Shown here: positions 16,246 to 25,314 of the stretch, one piece after another
How the letters are laid out: every line of letters begins with the position of its first letter
Numbering within the stretch: the first letter of the stretch is position 1
NCBI GenBank assembly: GCA_942492715.1
Contig: CALOFW010000017.1
Coordinates: 248,001 to 312,000 of the forward strand
Direction: 5' to 3'
Length of the DNA stretch: 64,000 nucleotides
From: Sva-07 sp942492715
Lineage (GTDB): Bacteria; Actinomycetota; Acidimicrobiia; Acidimicrobiales; Ilumatobacteraceae
The notes under the pieces: model-generated
Database searches by the model: none
What the model was told of the DNA's origin: nothing
The model's input: the letters and a program-made list of their open reading frames with translations, nothing else
Program-made: the position numbers and the translations under genes

Positions 16246-17181
16246 ATGACCATCATCGACCGCGCGTCGGGATCGACGTCCGAGATCACGATCACACCGA
16301 AGTCACCGACGATCGGCGCCCAGATCGACGGGATCGATCTCCGGGAGAACCTGAGTGACGACGCGATCGGTCTGATCCGTCAGGCGCTGCTCGACCACAA
16401 GGTGCTGTTCTTCCGCGACCAGGACATCACCACCGACCAGCATCTCGCGTTCGCCCGCCGCTTCGGCGAACTCGAAATCCACCCCTTCGCGACCAACAAG
16501 CCCGACTACCCCGAGGTGTTGGCCATCACCCACGACGCCGACCACCCGGGGCGGGAGAACGGATGGCATTCCGACGTGACGTGGCGGCTCCAGCCGTCGC
16601 TCGGATCGATCCTGCGCTGCGTCGAAGCTCCGGCCGTCGGTGGCGACACGCTCTTCGCCGACATGTACGCCGCGTACGACGGGCTCCCTCAGCGCATCAA
16701 GGAACGCACCGAAGGCCGGGTCGCCCGGCACGATTTCGCCCACTTCCGCATCGGCCTGCGCAACCGCGGCGCCACCGACGAGGAGATCGCCGAGATGGAA
16801 GCGCAGTACCCCAACCCGGAGCACCCGGTGATCCGTACGCATCCAGAGACCGGCCGCAAGGGCATCTACGTCAACAGGGCGTTCACACAGGAGATCGTCG
16901 GCATGGACCCCGACGAGAGCACCGAGCTGTTGCAGATCCTCTACGCCCAGGCCCAGTTCCCCGAGTACCAGGTCCGCTTCACGTGGCAGGTGAACTCGAT
17001 CGCGTTCTGGGACAACCGGTCGTGCCAGCACTACGCGGTCTCCGACTACTGGCCGAGCCGTCGGCGGGTCGAGCGGGTCACCATCGTCGGCGACACCCCC
17101 TACTACGACCCGTCCCAGGCGCCCGCCGACGCTCCCGAGAGTCCGTTCCGCGGGCAACTCCGCGCCTGGTCGATGAGCTGA
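16246..17181 (+). CDS. TauD/TfdA-family 2-oxoglutarate-dependent dioxygenase
   Basis: The 311-residue enzyme contains the iron facial triad: W-H108-S-D110 in GWHSDVTW, and His262 in NRSCQHYAV. A C-terminal arginine cluster (SRRRVERV) binds 2-oxoglutarate. The length and the WDNRSCQHYAVSDY segment match taurine or alpha-ketoglutarate-dependent sulfonate/aryloxyalkanoate dioxygenases. The substrate is not certain. The ATG at 16246 has a GGGGAG site eight bases upstream. It diverges from the VOC gene, and no sulfonate transporter is adjacent. Confidence 0.88.
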   Translation: MTIIDRASGSTSEITITPKSPTIGAQIDGIDLRENLSDDAIGLIRQALLDHKVLFFRDQDITTDQHLAFARRFGELEIHPFATNKPDYPEVLAITHDADHPGRENGWHSDVTWRLQPSLGSILRCVEAPAVGGDTLFADMYAAYDGLPQRIKERTEGRVARHDFAHFRIGLRNRGATDEEIAEMEAQYPNPEHPVIRTHPETGRKGIYVNRAFTQEIVGMDPDESTELLQILYAQAQFPEYQVRFTWQVNSIAFWDNRSCQHYAVSDYWPSRRRVERVTIVGDTPYYDPSQAPADAPESPFRGQLRAWSMS

Positions 17182-17182
17182 C

Positions 17183-17452
17183 TCAGATGGCAGACGCGAG
17201 GGCGGCGGCGTAGGTCACCGATCGCGCTCTGGTGCGGGTCACCGTCCCGTGCACGATCCGGTGGCCGACGGCAACCGTCACGGAGCCCGCGACCAGGAGG
17301 GCGACACGCACCGAGAACCGGATCGCCCTCGTCGATGGCGCACCGGCCAGGACCACCGCGATCGCACCGGCCCGCGACCACGCCGAGTCGCGCGGCAGCG
17401 ACGTCGCGACAGGGGCGTCGATGCGCGGCGGATCGGAGACAGCGGAACTCAC
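17183..17452 (-). CDS. Small hypothetical membrane protein
   Basis: An 89-residue frame with a GTG start lies between the TauD-type gene and aroQ. It shows GC-rich third positions and two hydrophobic stretches (AGAIAVVLAG and VALLVAGSVTVAVGHRIV). I do not recognise a family. Same-strand position behind aroQ would allow cotranscription. Its stop lies two bases from the convergent TauD-type stop. It could be a chance frame. Confidence 0.4.
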   Translation of the reverse strand: MSSAVSDPPRIDAPVATSLPRDSAWSRAGAIAVVLAGAPSTRAIRFSVRVALLVAGSVTVAVGHRIVHGTVTRTRARSVTYAAALASAI

Positions 17453-17529
17453 GGGGGCAGTGTCGGCCCGGGCAGGCAGTGCTCCAGAGCCCGCGGGGGT
17501 GCCGTGCGGCGCAGTTGCCCGAGGTGCGC

Positions 17530-17997
17530 TCAGTCAGCGCGCGCTGTCGGCGAGCTCTGGTGTGCGAGATGGCGCCGCAGCGCCTCGAATGCGATGAGGT
17601 AGCTGTCGGCGCCGAACCCGGCGACCACTCCGAGACACACTGCGCTGACCACGGACGTGTGGCGGAACTCCTCGCGTGCGTGGACGTTCGACAGGTGCGT
17701 CTCGACGACCGGCACCGAGATCGAGGCGATCGCGTCGCGCAATGCGATGCTGTAGTGCGTGTAGGCGCCGGGGTTGAAGATCACGCCGTCGGCGCGGGTG
17801 CGAGCCTCCTGGAGCGCGTCGATCAGGTCGCCCTCGCTGTTCGACTGGACGTCGTAGACCTCGACACCGTGTCCGGCGGCAGCCGTGCGGATGTCGACGA
17901 TGATCGAGTCGAGCGTGGCCGTGCCGTACACGTCGGTCTCGCGGGTGCCGAGCAGATTGAGGTTCGGGCCGTTGAGCACCAGGATGCGACAGGACAT
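17530..17997 (-). CDS. aroQ: Type II 3-dehydroquinate dehydratase
   Basis: The 155-residue protein is full-length AroQ, the dodecameric dehydratase converting 3-dehydroquinate to 3-dehydroshikimate. It has LNGPNLNLLGTRE with catalytic Arg19, the essential Tyr24 (ETDVYG), NPGAYTHYSIALRDA with His81, and ETHLSNVHAREEFR with His101. The ATG is at 17997. No other shikimate gene is adjacent. With an aromatic catabolic cluster in the window, a quinate-degrading role is possible, but biosynthesis is the simpler reading. Confidence 0.95.
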   Translation of the reverse strand: MSCRILVLNGPNLNLLGTRETDVYGTATLDSIIVDIRTAAAGHGVEVYDVQSNSEGDLIDALQEARTRADGVIFNPGAYTHYSIALRDAIASISVPVVETHLSNVHAREEFRHTSVVSAVCLGVVAGFGADSYLIAFEALRRHLAHQSSPTARAD

Positions 17998-18256
17998 GCA
18001 CGCAGGCTACGCGCTGCGCCGATCGCGCAGTGGCTCCGGAACCCGAGCAGGCGGGACCGTGCAGATGCCGCCACCGATCCACGGCGGCCACCCAGCATCG
18101 GAATCGATCGCCGAATCACTTCAGTTGGACGACCGGCCGGCCGATGGAAACCACAGACGCCGCACACACCGGAGGCGGCGCGGGCAGGCAGGAACGTCGA
18201 GTGGGCCGAATTGGGTCACCCAGAGCAGTCACATGCGTGGTGACGTGGACGGCCGC

Positions 18257-19492
18257 ATGACCGCCGAGGTGTACCTCGGACGCCAACCCCTGGTCGACGT
18301 CGACCGAGAGGTCTTCGGCTACGAACTGCTCTACCGGAGCGGACCCGATCGATCGACCATGTTCGACGACCCCGACCTCGCGACCCGGGGCGTGATGGAG
18401 CGCGTGCTCCTCCAGTGGGGCATGGAACGCGTCGTCGGCGACCGCTTCGGCATGATCAACGCCAGCGCGAGCCTCGTCGTCCACGGCCTGCACCGAGCGA
18501 TGCCGCCCGAGGGCGTGATCATCGAGGTTCGCGAGGCAGAGCCGTTCGACGACGCGACCGTGACCGCACTGCAACAGGCCCGCTACGACGGATACCACTT
18601 CGCCCTCGACAACGTGGGTCGGTTGGGTGACCTCGAACGGTCGTGCCTGCTCCCCCTGGCGAGCATCGTCAAGATCGAGCTGACCACCGCCCACGACGCC
18701 GAGATCGACCGCCTGATCATGGTGGCTCGCGAACGCTCGCCGGGCATCCTCGTCGTGGCGGAGAAGGTCGAGTCGGTCGCCGACTTCAAGCGGTGCGTCG
18801 AGCACGGGTTCGATCTCTTCCAGGGGTACTTCATCGCCGAACCCGAACTGCTGCGACGTCCTGCGAGACCGACCGGGACGCAGTCGGCGGCGGCGCTCCA
18901 TCGAACCCTGGGCGACGGCGCGTTCGACGTCGACCGACTCGAGACGATCATCGCGGGCGATTCCTCGCTCGCCTTCCGCTTGCTCGCGGCCGTCAACGCC
19001 GATGCGTTCGGACTCGACTGCAGCGTCGGTTCGCTCGAGCGGGCGATGGGTCTGCTCGGCCCGGAGAAGCTCCGCTGCCTCGCCGAGCTGATCGCCACGT
19101 CCACCGACACGATCGACGACGACAGCCACATCCGCCGTGGGGCGGTGCGCGCACGCATGGCCGCCGACCTGCTCGCCGGCACCGAGCATCAGGGCAGCGG
19201 CATCACCGTGGCGCTGCTGTCGACGACGGACTCGCTGTATCAGACGGCGATCGGGGAGCTGCTCGACGAGCTACCCGTGTCGGACGAGGTCGTCCGCGCC
19301 CTGCTCCACGGTCAGGGACCGCTCGGCGTCACACTGGACGTCATCCGGGCGTGCGAGCACGACGATGTCGCCACCCTCGACGACCTGGCGCCCGGTCGGC
19401 GAGAGGAACTGATAGCTCTGCGAGCGGCCGCCGTCGTCGCGGTCGACGCTGCGACGTCCGCCGCGATGAGCGACGCCATCGTTCCCTCCTGA
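18257..19492 (+). CDS. EAL-HDOD (YuxH-type) signalling protein with degenerate EAL
   Basis: The 411-residue product has a diverged EAL domain (YLGRQPLVDVDREVFGYELLYR to LFQGYFIAEPE, residues 1-200) followed by an HDOD domain (about 205-400). Catalytic EAL residues are replaced: IIEVRE stands where E-x-L is expected and LDNVG in place of DDFG. Cyclic-di-GMP hydrolysis is therefore unlikely, and a binding or scaffold role is inferred. ATG 18257 gives the usual family N terminus; ATG 18233 in the same frame is an alternative. The upstream 259-base gap holds nothing I can name. Confidence 0.82.
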   Translation: MTAEVYLGRQPLVDVDREVFGYELLYRSGPDRSTMFDDPDLATRGVMERVLLQWGMERVVGDRFGMINASASLVVHGLHRAMPPEGVIIEVREAEPFDDATVTALQQARYDGYHFALDNVGRLGDLERSCLLPLASIVKIELTTAHDAEIDRLIMVARERSPGILVVAEKVESVADFKRCVEHGFDLFQGYFIAEPELLRRPARPTGTQSAAALHRTLGDGAFDVDRLETIIAGDSSLAFRLLAAVNADAFGLDCSVGSLERAMGLLGPEKLRCLAELIATSTDTIDDDSHIRRGAVRARMAADLLAGTEHQGSGITVALLSTTDSLYQTAIGELLDELPVSDEVVRALLHGQGPLGVTLDVIRACEHDDVATLDDLAPGRREELIALRAAAVVAVDAATSAAMSDAIVPS

Positions 19493-19520
19493 TGTCCGCC
19501 CACCTGTCAAGCTGAGGGGC

Positions 19521-20039
19521 GTGACCGACGCCGACGCCATCGACTTCGCGCTCCTCCTGCTGCGCTGCGGGGCCGGCGCGGTGATGCTCGCTCATGGCAT
19601 CAACCACATTCGGCCGAACATCGACGGAACGGCCTCCTGGTTCGGATCGATGGGCATGCATCCGGCGAAGCTCCACGCCTGGCTGGCCAGCGTCACCGAG
19701 ATCGGAGCAGGCATCGTGCTCATCCTCGGCCTGCTCACACCGTTCGGCGCGGCCGGCGTCGTCGGCGTGATGTTCGTGGCATGGGCAATCAACCACCGCG
19801 GCAACGGATTCTTCATCTTCCGCCCGGGCGAAGGATGGGAGTACGTGATGACGCTCGGCATCGTCGGCCTGGCGATCGGCGCTCTCGGCCCGGGGGCCTG
19901 GTCGCTCGATGACGCGTTCGACCTCGTCGACGACCTGACGGGCACGACCGGACTGCTGATCGCCACGATCGGGGGCATCGGTGGCGGTGCGGCGCTGTTG
20001 GCCGCCTTCTGGCGGCCCGCCCGCGACGAGGCAGGGTGA
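19521..20039 (+). CDS. DoxX-family membrane protein
   Basis: The 172-residue protein has four predicted membrane helices and the DoxX pattern LLRCGAGAVMLAHGINHI, then WLASVTEIGAGIVLILGLLTPFGA and AINHRGNGFFI. DoxX-like proteins are linked to quinone or thiol oxidation and to oxidoreductase complexes, but the exact role is open. The GTG at 19521 has a GAGGGG site directly before it. It follows the EAL-HDOD gene by 28 bases on the same strand, and a hairpin follows the stop. Confidence 0.85.
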   Translation: MTDADAIDFALLLLRCGAGAVMLAHGINHIRPNIDGTASWFGSMGMHPAKLHAWLASVTEIGAGIVLILGLLTPFGAAGVVGVMFVAWAINHRGNGFFIFRPGEGWEYVMTLGIVGLAIGALGPGAWSLDDAFDLVDDLTGTTGLLIATIGGIGGGAALLAAFWRPARDEAG

Positions 20040-20041
20040 GA

Positions 20042-20061
20042 CGGCGGGTCGGCGCCCGCCG
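20042..20061. terminator. Hairpin between convergent DoxX and phosphatase genes
   Basis: Seven-base GC arms cggcggg (20042-20048) and cccgccg (20055-20061) enclose a six-base loop, three bases after the DoxX stop and just before the facing stop. Confidence 0.5.
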
Positions 20062-20066
20062 CCCGG

Positions 20067-20768
20067 TCAGATCAGCGGGGTGGCCGCGGTACTGAAGGTC
20101 GGGGACAGGTGGGAGGTGTCGTTCCAGCACCGAACCACCCAGCGATCGCTCTCGACCACGACGTGCGAGATCGATGCGTTGTCGGCACCGGTGAACGCGA
20201 AGCCGCTCGAGCCGGTGGCGATGTTGATCACCTCGCCGATCACTCCTCCGTGCACCACGGCGACGACCAGTTCGTCCGGGTGTGCGGCAGCGATGCGCTC
20301 GATGCCGCGTTGGACCCGATTGCGGAACTGATGGGCCGGTTCGCCACCCGGGATGACATCCCATCGCTGCTCGACGTACATCAACTGCGCGATCGGATCG
20401 CCGTCGGCGATGCGCTTGCGGAACTCGCCGCCCTCCCAGTCGCCCAGAAACACCTCACGGAGATCGGCTGCCACGATCGGCGTGAGCCCGAGCCGTGCGA
20501 CGAGCGGGGCGGCGGTCTGCACCGTGCGCTGCAACGTCGTGACGTACACGGCGGCGATGCGTTCGCCCGTGTCGATCAGCCGCTGCGCTGCGAGTTTCGC
20601 CTGCTCGACGCCTGCGGACGCGAGCGGCGGGTCACCGTGGCCGCCCACGAGCGGGAACGACTCACCCTCCACGTGAGGTGCCGACTCGCCGTGACGCACC
20701 AGCAGGATCTCGGTGGCGCCCGGCGGCGGGGCGAATCGCGATTGGGGAAACGTACGGGTCTCGCTCAC
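20067..20768 (-). CDS. Histidine phosphatase (phosphoglycerate mutase-like)
   Basis: The 233-residue enzyme has the RHG motif LVRHGESAP with the phospho-accepting His, TLQRTVQTAAPL, EVFLGDWEGG and the second catalytic His in VVAVVHGGVIGEV. These define the branch 1 histidine phosphatase family, which includes cofactor-dependent mutases, broad phosphatases and SixA-like proteins. The length fits a broad-specificity phosphatase. Translation starts at GTG 20768. It is convergent with DoxX and divergent from the hydroxylase gene. Confidence 0.88.
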   Translation of the reverse strand: MSETRTFPQSRFAPPPGATEILLVRHGESAPHVEGESFPLVGGHGDPPLASAGVEQAKLAAQRLIDTGERIAAVYVTTLQRTVQTAAPLVARLGLTPIVAADLREVFLGDWEGGEFRKRIADGDPIAQLMYVEQRWDVIPGGEPAHQFRNRVQRGIERIAAAHPDELVVAVVHGGVIGEVINIATGSSGFAFTGADNASISHVVVESDRWVVRCWNDTSHLSPTFSTAATPLI

Positions 20769-20871
20769 GATGCGAACCTACCCGCCGGCGCCCACTCCCC
20801 GTCTGCGTGGCATTCTCGGTGGACCGTCCCACCGAAAGCGCGACGCAAACGAACGGTGCCACACTGGTCGG

Positions 20872-21789
20872 GTGAAGACGCTCAACTCCCGGCCGATCGA
20901 CACGGTCGACCTGCTGTCGCTTCCGGCGTTCGTCGGCACGATGCTGTGGGAATCGCGCGTGCTGGCGCGCCGCGACCTGCGCGAGTTCGGCGACCTCGAC
21001 GACGCGACCCCGGAGGAGCTGTCCGACCCCGCCCTGCCCGCCGATCCGCTCGTGCCGGTCGGCTACGAACGACGCGACACCACGGCGAGCCTGGAGATGC
21101 TCGTCGGGAACGTCGCGGTGAACCTGGCACTCGCGGGCGGCATCGCCGCGATGAACCGCTTCGTGTTCAAACGGCGAATCGCCGACCTCGGCGCCACCAG
21201 GTGGTCGCTGCCGGTGGCGCTGCTCGCCTGGGACTTCCTCTACTACTGGGATCACCGGTGGATGCACGAGGTCCGGCTGTTCTGGGCGAACCACGTGAGC
21301 CATCACTCGTCCGAGCGGTACAACCTGTCGACCGCACTGCGGCAGCCCTGGTCCGGCTTCCTCACGTCGTGGGTGTTCCTGCCGATGCCGCTGTTCGGCA
21401 TCCCGGCGCACCACGTGATCAAAGCAGGCCAGATCAACCTGCTGTACCAGTACTGGATCCACACCGAGGCGATCGACAGGCTGCCGGCGCCGGTCGAGGC
21501 GGTGTTCAACACGCCCTCGCATCACCGCGTGCACCATGGCGCCAACCCGCAGTACCTCGACAAGAACTACGGGGGGATCCTCATCCTGTGGGACAAGCTG
21601 TTCGGCACGTTCGAGCCGGAAGTGCGTCGGATCAAGTACGGGCTCACCAAGAACATCCACACCTACAACCCGATCCACATCGCCTATCACGAGTTCGCCG
21701 ACATCGCCCGCGACGTTCGCCGAGCCACGACCTGGCGCGATCGTTTCGGCTACGTCTTCCGCCGCCCCGGCTGGCAACCCGCCGCCTGA
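20872..21789 (+). CDS. Sterol desaturase / fatty acid hydroxylase family protein
   Basis: The 305-residue membrane protein has the di-iron histidine clusters DHRWMHE, NHVSHHSSE and SHHRVHHGAN, plus hydrophobic segments between them. Family members hydroxylate or desaturate sterols, carotenoids, alkyl chains or alkylglycerol ethers at the membrane. GTG 20872 is chosen because upstream frame residues overlap the divergent phosphatase region. The SDR gene starts 44 bases downstream and may act on the product alcohol (inference). Confidence 0.87.
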   Translation: MKTLNSRPIDTVDLLSLPAFVGTMLWESRVLARRDLREFGDLDDATPEELSDPALPADPLVPVGYERRDTTASLEMLVGNVAVNLALAGGIAAMNRFVFKRRIADLGATRWSLPVALLAWDFLYYWDHRWMHEVRLFWANHVSHHSSERYNLSTALRQPWSGFLTSWVFLPMPLFGIPAHHVIKAGQINLLYQYWIHTEAIDRLPAPVEAVFNTPSHHRVHHGANPQYLDKNYGGILILWDKLFGTFEPEVRRIKYGLTKNIHTYNPIHIAYHEFADIARDVRRATTWRDRFGYVFRRPGWQPAA

Positions 21790-21833
21790 CTGCGGGCCCG
21801 GCGTCGGCGTGGTGCTCGGCGTAGGGTGGCCCG

Positions 21834-22688
21834 ATGAAGCACTTCGGGGGAAAGGTGGCCGCGATCACCGGGAGCGGGTCCGGGATCGGACGCGCGCTCG
21901 CCATCGAACTGGCGTCCAAGGGGTGCCACGTCGCGTTGTCCGATGTCGACGACGACGGGCTCGCCGAGACCGTGGTCCTGGTCGAGCAGATCGCACTGAC
22001 CGCGCCGGTCAAGGTGAGCGCAGCGCACGTCGACGTCGCCGATCGCGACGCCGTCGAGTCGTGGGCCACCGATGTGGCCGCCGAGTTCGGCCAGGTCAAT
22101 CTGGTCTTCAACAATGCCGGCGTGGCGCTGTCGGCGAACGTGACCGCGATGAGCTACGACAGTTTCCGCTGGCTGATGGACATCAACTTCTGGGGTGTCG
22201 TCAACGGCACGCTCGCGTTCCTCCCCCACCTCAGGGCGTCGGGCGACGGCCACGTGGTCAACATCTCCAGCGTCTTCGGGCTGCTCGGCATCCCGAGCCA
22301 GTCGGCGTACAACGCGGCCAAGTTCGCTGTTCGGGGCTTCACCGATGCGTTGCGGACCGAACTCGACATCGAGCGGTGCGGCGTGTCCGCCACCACGATC
22401 CATCCCGGCGGCATCCGCACCAACATCGCCCGCAACGCCCGATTCGAATTCGCCGAGCACGAGGAGGCCGTCGATGCCGAGCAGGCGGCCGTCGACTTCG
22501 AGAAGCTCACCCGGACCACCCCCGAGAAGGCGGCGAAACTGATCCTCGGCGCGGTCGAGAAGAACAAGCGGCGGGCACTCATCGGGCCCGACGCCCACCT
22601 CTTCGACGCCGCAGCGCGTCTCTCCCCTCGGGGCTCGCAGTGGGCCCTCGGCAAGCTGATCGCCCGCGGCAACTCCACGATCGTGTGA
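21834..22688 (+). CDS. Short-chain dehydrogenase/reductase
   Basis: This 284-residue classical SDR has TGSGSGIGRAL for the cofactor, DVDDDG after strand 2 (suggesting NAD preference), NNAG, and the catalytic Ser in NISSVFG with the Y-x3-K motif in SAYNAAK. A C-terminal extension of about 50 residues ends GNSTIV. The substrate is unknown; it follows the hydroxylase-family gene and could oxidise its product. The TGA is part of a 41-base palindrome that also supplies the stop of the convergent corA. Confidence 0.9.
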   Translation: MKHFGGKVAAITGSGSGIGRALAIELASKGCHVALSDVDDDGLAETVVLVEQIALTAPVKVSAAHVDVADRDAVESWATDVAAEFGQVNLVFNNAGVALSANVTAMSYDSFRWLMDINFWGVVNGTLAFLPHLRASGDGHVVNISSVFGLLGIPSQSAYNAAKFAVRGFTDALRTELDIERCGVSATTIHPGGIRTNIARNARFEFAEHEEAVDAEQAAVDFEKLTRTTPEKAAKLILGAVEKNKRRALIGPDAHLFDAAARLSPRGSQWALGKLIARGNSTIV

Positions 22689-22726
22689 CCGTTACATCTG
22701 GGGTCAGACCCCAGATGTAACGGTCA
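22686..22726. repeat. 3'-end palindrome R1 (supplies both stop codons)
   Basis: This is a perfect palindrome with 20-base arms (22686-22705 and 22707-22726) around a single A. Each arm reads outward-in TGACCGTTACATCT then GGGGTC. Its first three bases are the TGA of the SDR gene, and its last three (TCA) are the stop of corA on the other strand. It is the clearest member of a dispersed family sharing the GGGGTC-N-GACCCC core. It could serve as a bidirectional terminator. Confidence 0.95.
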
Positions 22727-23692
22727 GAGCCAGCCGGACTTCTTGAACTGGCGGTAGAGCAACGCGACGGCGATCGCCGTGAGGCTGAGCACGAGGGGGT
22801 AGCCGATCGCCCACTGCAGTTCCGGCATGTTGTCGAAGTTCATGCCGTAGATGCCGGCGACCATCGTCGGAACCGCAGCCATCGCGACCCAGGCGGAGAT
22901 CTTGCGCATGTCGTCGTTCTGGCGCACCGTGATCTGCGTGAGGCTGGCGGTCAGGGCAGCGTCGAGCAGACCCGACAGCGAGTGCGCCCGGGTCACTGCC
23001 CGATCGAGCTGGTCCTCCGCCTCGTTGAGGTCGGCGAGCACGCCAGGATCAATCTGCCGGCCCCGCACGCGGATGAGCCGCGCGAGCGGATCGTCGAGGG
23101 AGTCGATCGCCACCAGCATCCGACGCACCTCCCGCTTGAGCTTGTAGAGACGCTGCACCGGCTGACGATGCGTCTCGGAGAACACGTCACGCTCGACCTC
23201 GATGACGTCGTTCTCGAAACCGTCGAGCGCGGGCCCGTAGTCGTCGATCACCAGACCGATCACCGCAGCCACCACCGCGGGCGGCCCGAGACGGAGCCGA
23301 TCGGGATCGCCTTCGAGCGACGCGCGCACCGACGCCAACTGGCTCGCCTGCCCGTGCCGGATCGAGATCACCGCCCGTGGGGTCATCAGCAGCGTCATCT
23401 CGCCGAGCGCGATCGTCTCGTTGCGATCCTCGTAGGCGGCGGTGCGCAGCACGATCTGCACGGTGGCGCCCTCCACGGTGAGCACCGGGCGACGGTGGGG
23501 CGTGAGCACCTCCAGTGCCGAGACACCCGTGATGTCGAGCGAGTCGAGGCCCCGCTGCAACTCCGCCTCGTCGGGCATGCGCAGGCCGAGCCACACGAAA
23601 CCGTCGCCGACGACGGGATCGTCGATCGTCATCGTGTCGGGGTCGAAGTCGCGCCGGCACCCGTCGACATAGGCAGCACAGTCGATCCTCAC
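22724..23692 (-). CDS. CorA-family magnesium/metal ion transporter
   Basis: The product is about 322 residues. It has a long alpha/beta cytoplasmic domain, then two C-terminal membrane helices with the family signature GIYGMNFDNMPEL (Gly-Met-Asn) and a lysine-rich end (FKKSGWL). It should form a pentameric channel for magnesium or another divalent cation. I choose GTG 23692, which gives the usual VRIDCAAYVDG start; ATG 23731 in the same frame is possible. It diverges from the monooxygenase gene and ends within palindrome R1. Confidence 0.88.
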   Translation of the reverse strand: MRIDCAAYVDGCRRDFDPDTMTIDDPVVGDGFVWLGLRMPDEAELQRGLDSLDITGVSALEVLTPHRRPVLTVEGATVQIVLRTAAYEDRNETIALGEMTLLMTPRAVISIRHGQASQLASVRASLEGDPDRLRLGPPAVVAAVIGLVIDDYGPALDGFENDVIEVERDVFSETHRQPVQRLYKLKREVRRMLVAIDSLDDPLARLIRVRGRQIDPGVLADLNEAEDQLDRAVTRAHSLSGLLDAALTASLTQITVRQNDDMRKISAWVAMAAVPTMVAGIYGMNFDNMPELQWAIGYPLVLSLTAIAVALLYRQFKKSGWL

Positions 23693-23796
23693 GGGTACAG
23701 CATCGCCGATGTGGCGATCGACGCTCGACATCGGTCGTGGGCGCGGCCGCCCTGCGGTAACAGGAATGGCGGGTCGGTCGGCAAGCATGGTCGTTG

Positions 23797-25314
23797 ATGA
23801 CCCAGACCGAGAACACCACCACTGCGTCGACGGGCGCGGCCACCGAACGCTTCGACGTGCTGATCGTCGGTGCCGGCATCTCCGGCGTCGGCGCGGCCTA
23901 TCACCTCCAGGAGCAGTACCCGGACAAGTCGTTCGTCGTGCTGGAGAAGTTCGCCAGCTTCGGTGGCACCTGGCTGACCCACACGTACCCCGGCATCCGC
24001 TCCGACAGCGACCTCTACACGTTCGGGTACCGCTTCAAGCCGTGGGTCGGTCCACCGATCGCCACTGCGGCCGAGATCCTGTCGTACATGGGCGAGGTGA
24101 TCGAGGAGAACGACCTCGGGCGCCACATCCGCTATCACCACGCGATCTCGTCGGCCGAGTGGTCGAGTGAGGACAACACGTGGACGCTGCACGGGACCCG
24201 CACCGACCCGGACACCGGCGAGTCGACCCCGATCACGTTCACGACGAACTTCCTCTGGATGTGCCAGGGCTACTACCGCCACGAGAAGGGGTACACACCC
24301 GACTGGCCGGGGATGGAGGACTTCGACGGCGAGATCGTGCACCCGCAGACGTGGCCGAGCGACATCGACCTCTCCGACAAGCAGGTGCTCGTGATCGGTT
24401 CCGGAGCCACGGCCGCGACCCTCGTCCCGGCGATCGCCGACGAGTGCGAGCACGTCACGATGCTCCAGCGCTCACCGACGTACTTCTTCTCCCGACCCAA
24501 CGTCAACGAGGTCGCCGACATGCTCCGCGACCTCGACATCCCCGAGGAGTGGACCCACGAGATCGTTCGCCGGAAGGCGCTCAAGGACGGTGACGAGATC
24601 GCCCGGATGTCGTTCGAGCATCCGGAGTTGGTCCGAGACGAACTGATCAACCTCGTCCGCGCCGAACTCCCCGAGGGCTACGACGTGGAGACCCACTTCA
24701 CTCCGAGGTATCTGCCGTGGCGGCAGCGGATCGCCATGGTGCCCGACGGCGACCTGTTCAAGGGGATCAGCAGCGGCAAGGCTTCGGTGGTGACCGACGA
24801 GATCGAGACGTTCAACGACAAGGGCATCCTCACCAAGTCCGGTGAGCAACTGAGCGCCGACATCATCATCACCGCGACGGGCTTCGACCTCAGCGTGCTC
24901 GGCGACATCCAGTTCACCGTCGACGGCGTACCGGTCAACTACGCCGACACGATCACGTACCGCGGGATGATGTTCACCGGCGTACCCAACATGGTGTGGG
25001 TGTTCGGCTACTTCCGGGCGAGCTGGACCCTGCGCGCCGACCTGATCGGCGACTGGGTGTGCCGCCTGCTGCACCACATGGACGAACTGGGCGTGCACAA
25101 GGTCACCCCCCAGCTGCGCCCGGAGGATGCCGACATGGAGCTCGGCTCGTGGATCGATCCGGAGAACTTCAACCCCGGGTACCTGATGCGCAGCCAGCAC
25201 CTGATGCCCAAACGAGGCGACAAGCCCGAGTGGCAGCACACGCAGGACTACATGACCGAGAAGGACACCCTGCCGGTCGCCGACCTCGACGACGGCTGCC
25301 TGATCTACGAGTGA
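23797..25314 (+). CDS. Flavin monooxygenase, Baeyer-Villiger type
   Basis: The 505-residue enzyme has an FAD-binding GAGISGVGAAYHL motif near residue 26. The Baeyer-Villiger fingerprint FDGEIVHPQTWP (F-x-G-x3-H-x3-W-P) follows, then a second dinucleotide motif (IGSGATAATLVPAIAD) for NADPH. It should insert oxygen next to a ketone carbonyl or oxygenate a heteroatom; the substrate is unknown. ATG 23797 is used, with a TTG one codon earlier also possible. The stop TGA abuts palindrome R2. Confidence 0.88.
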   Translation: MTQTENTTTASTGAATERFDVLIVGAGISGVGAAYHLQEQYPDKSFVVLEKFASFGGTWLTHTYPGIRSDSDLYTFGYRFKPWVGPPIATAAEILSYMGEVIEENDLGRHIRYHHAISSAEWSSEDNTWTLHGTRTDPDTGESTPITFTTNFLWMCQGYYRHEKGYTPDWPGMEDFDGEIVHPQTWPSDIDLSDKQVLVIGSGATAATLVPAIADECEHVTMLQRSPTYFFSRPNVNEVADMLRDLDIPEEWTHEIVRRKALKDGDEIARMSFEHPELVRDELINLVRAELPEGYDVETHFTPRYLPWRQRIAMVPDGDLFKGISSGKASVVTDEIETFNDKGILTKSGEQLSADIIITATGFDLSVLGDIQFTVDGVPVNYADTITYRGMMFTGVPNMVWVFGYFRASWTLRADLIGDWVCRLLHHMDELGVHKVTPQLRPEDADMELGSWIDPENFNPGYLMRSQHLMPKRGDKPEWQHTQDYMTEKDTLPVADLDDGCLIYE

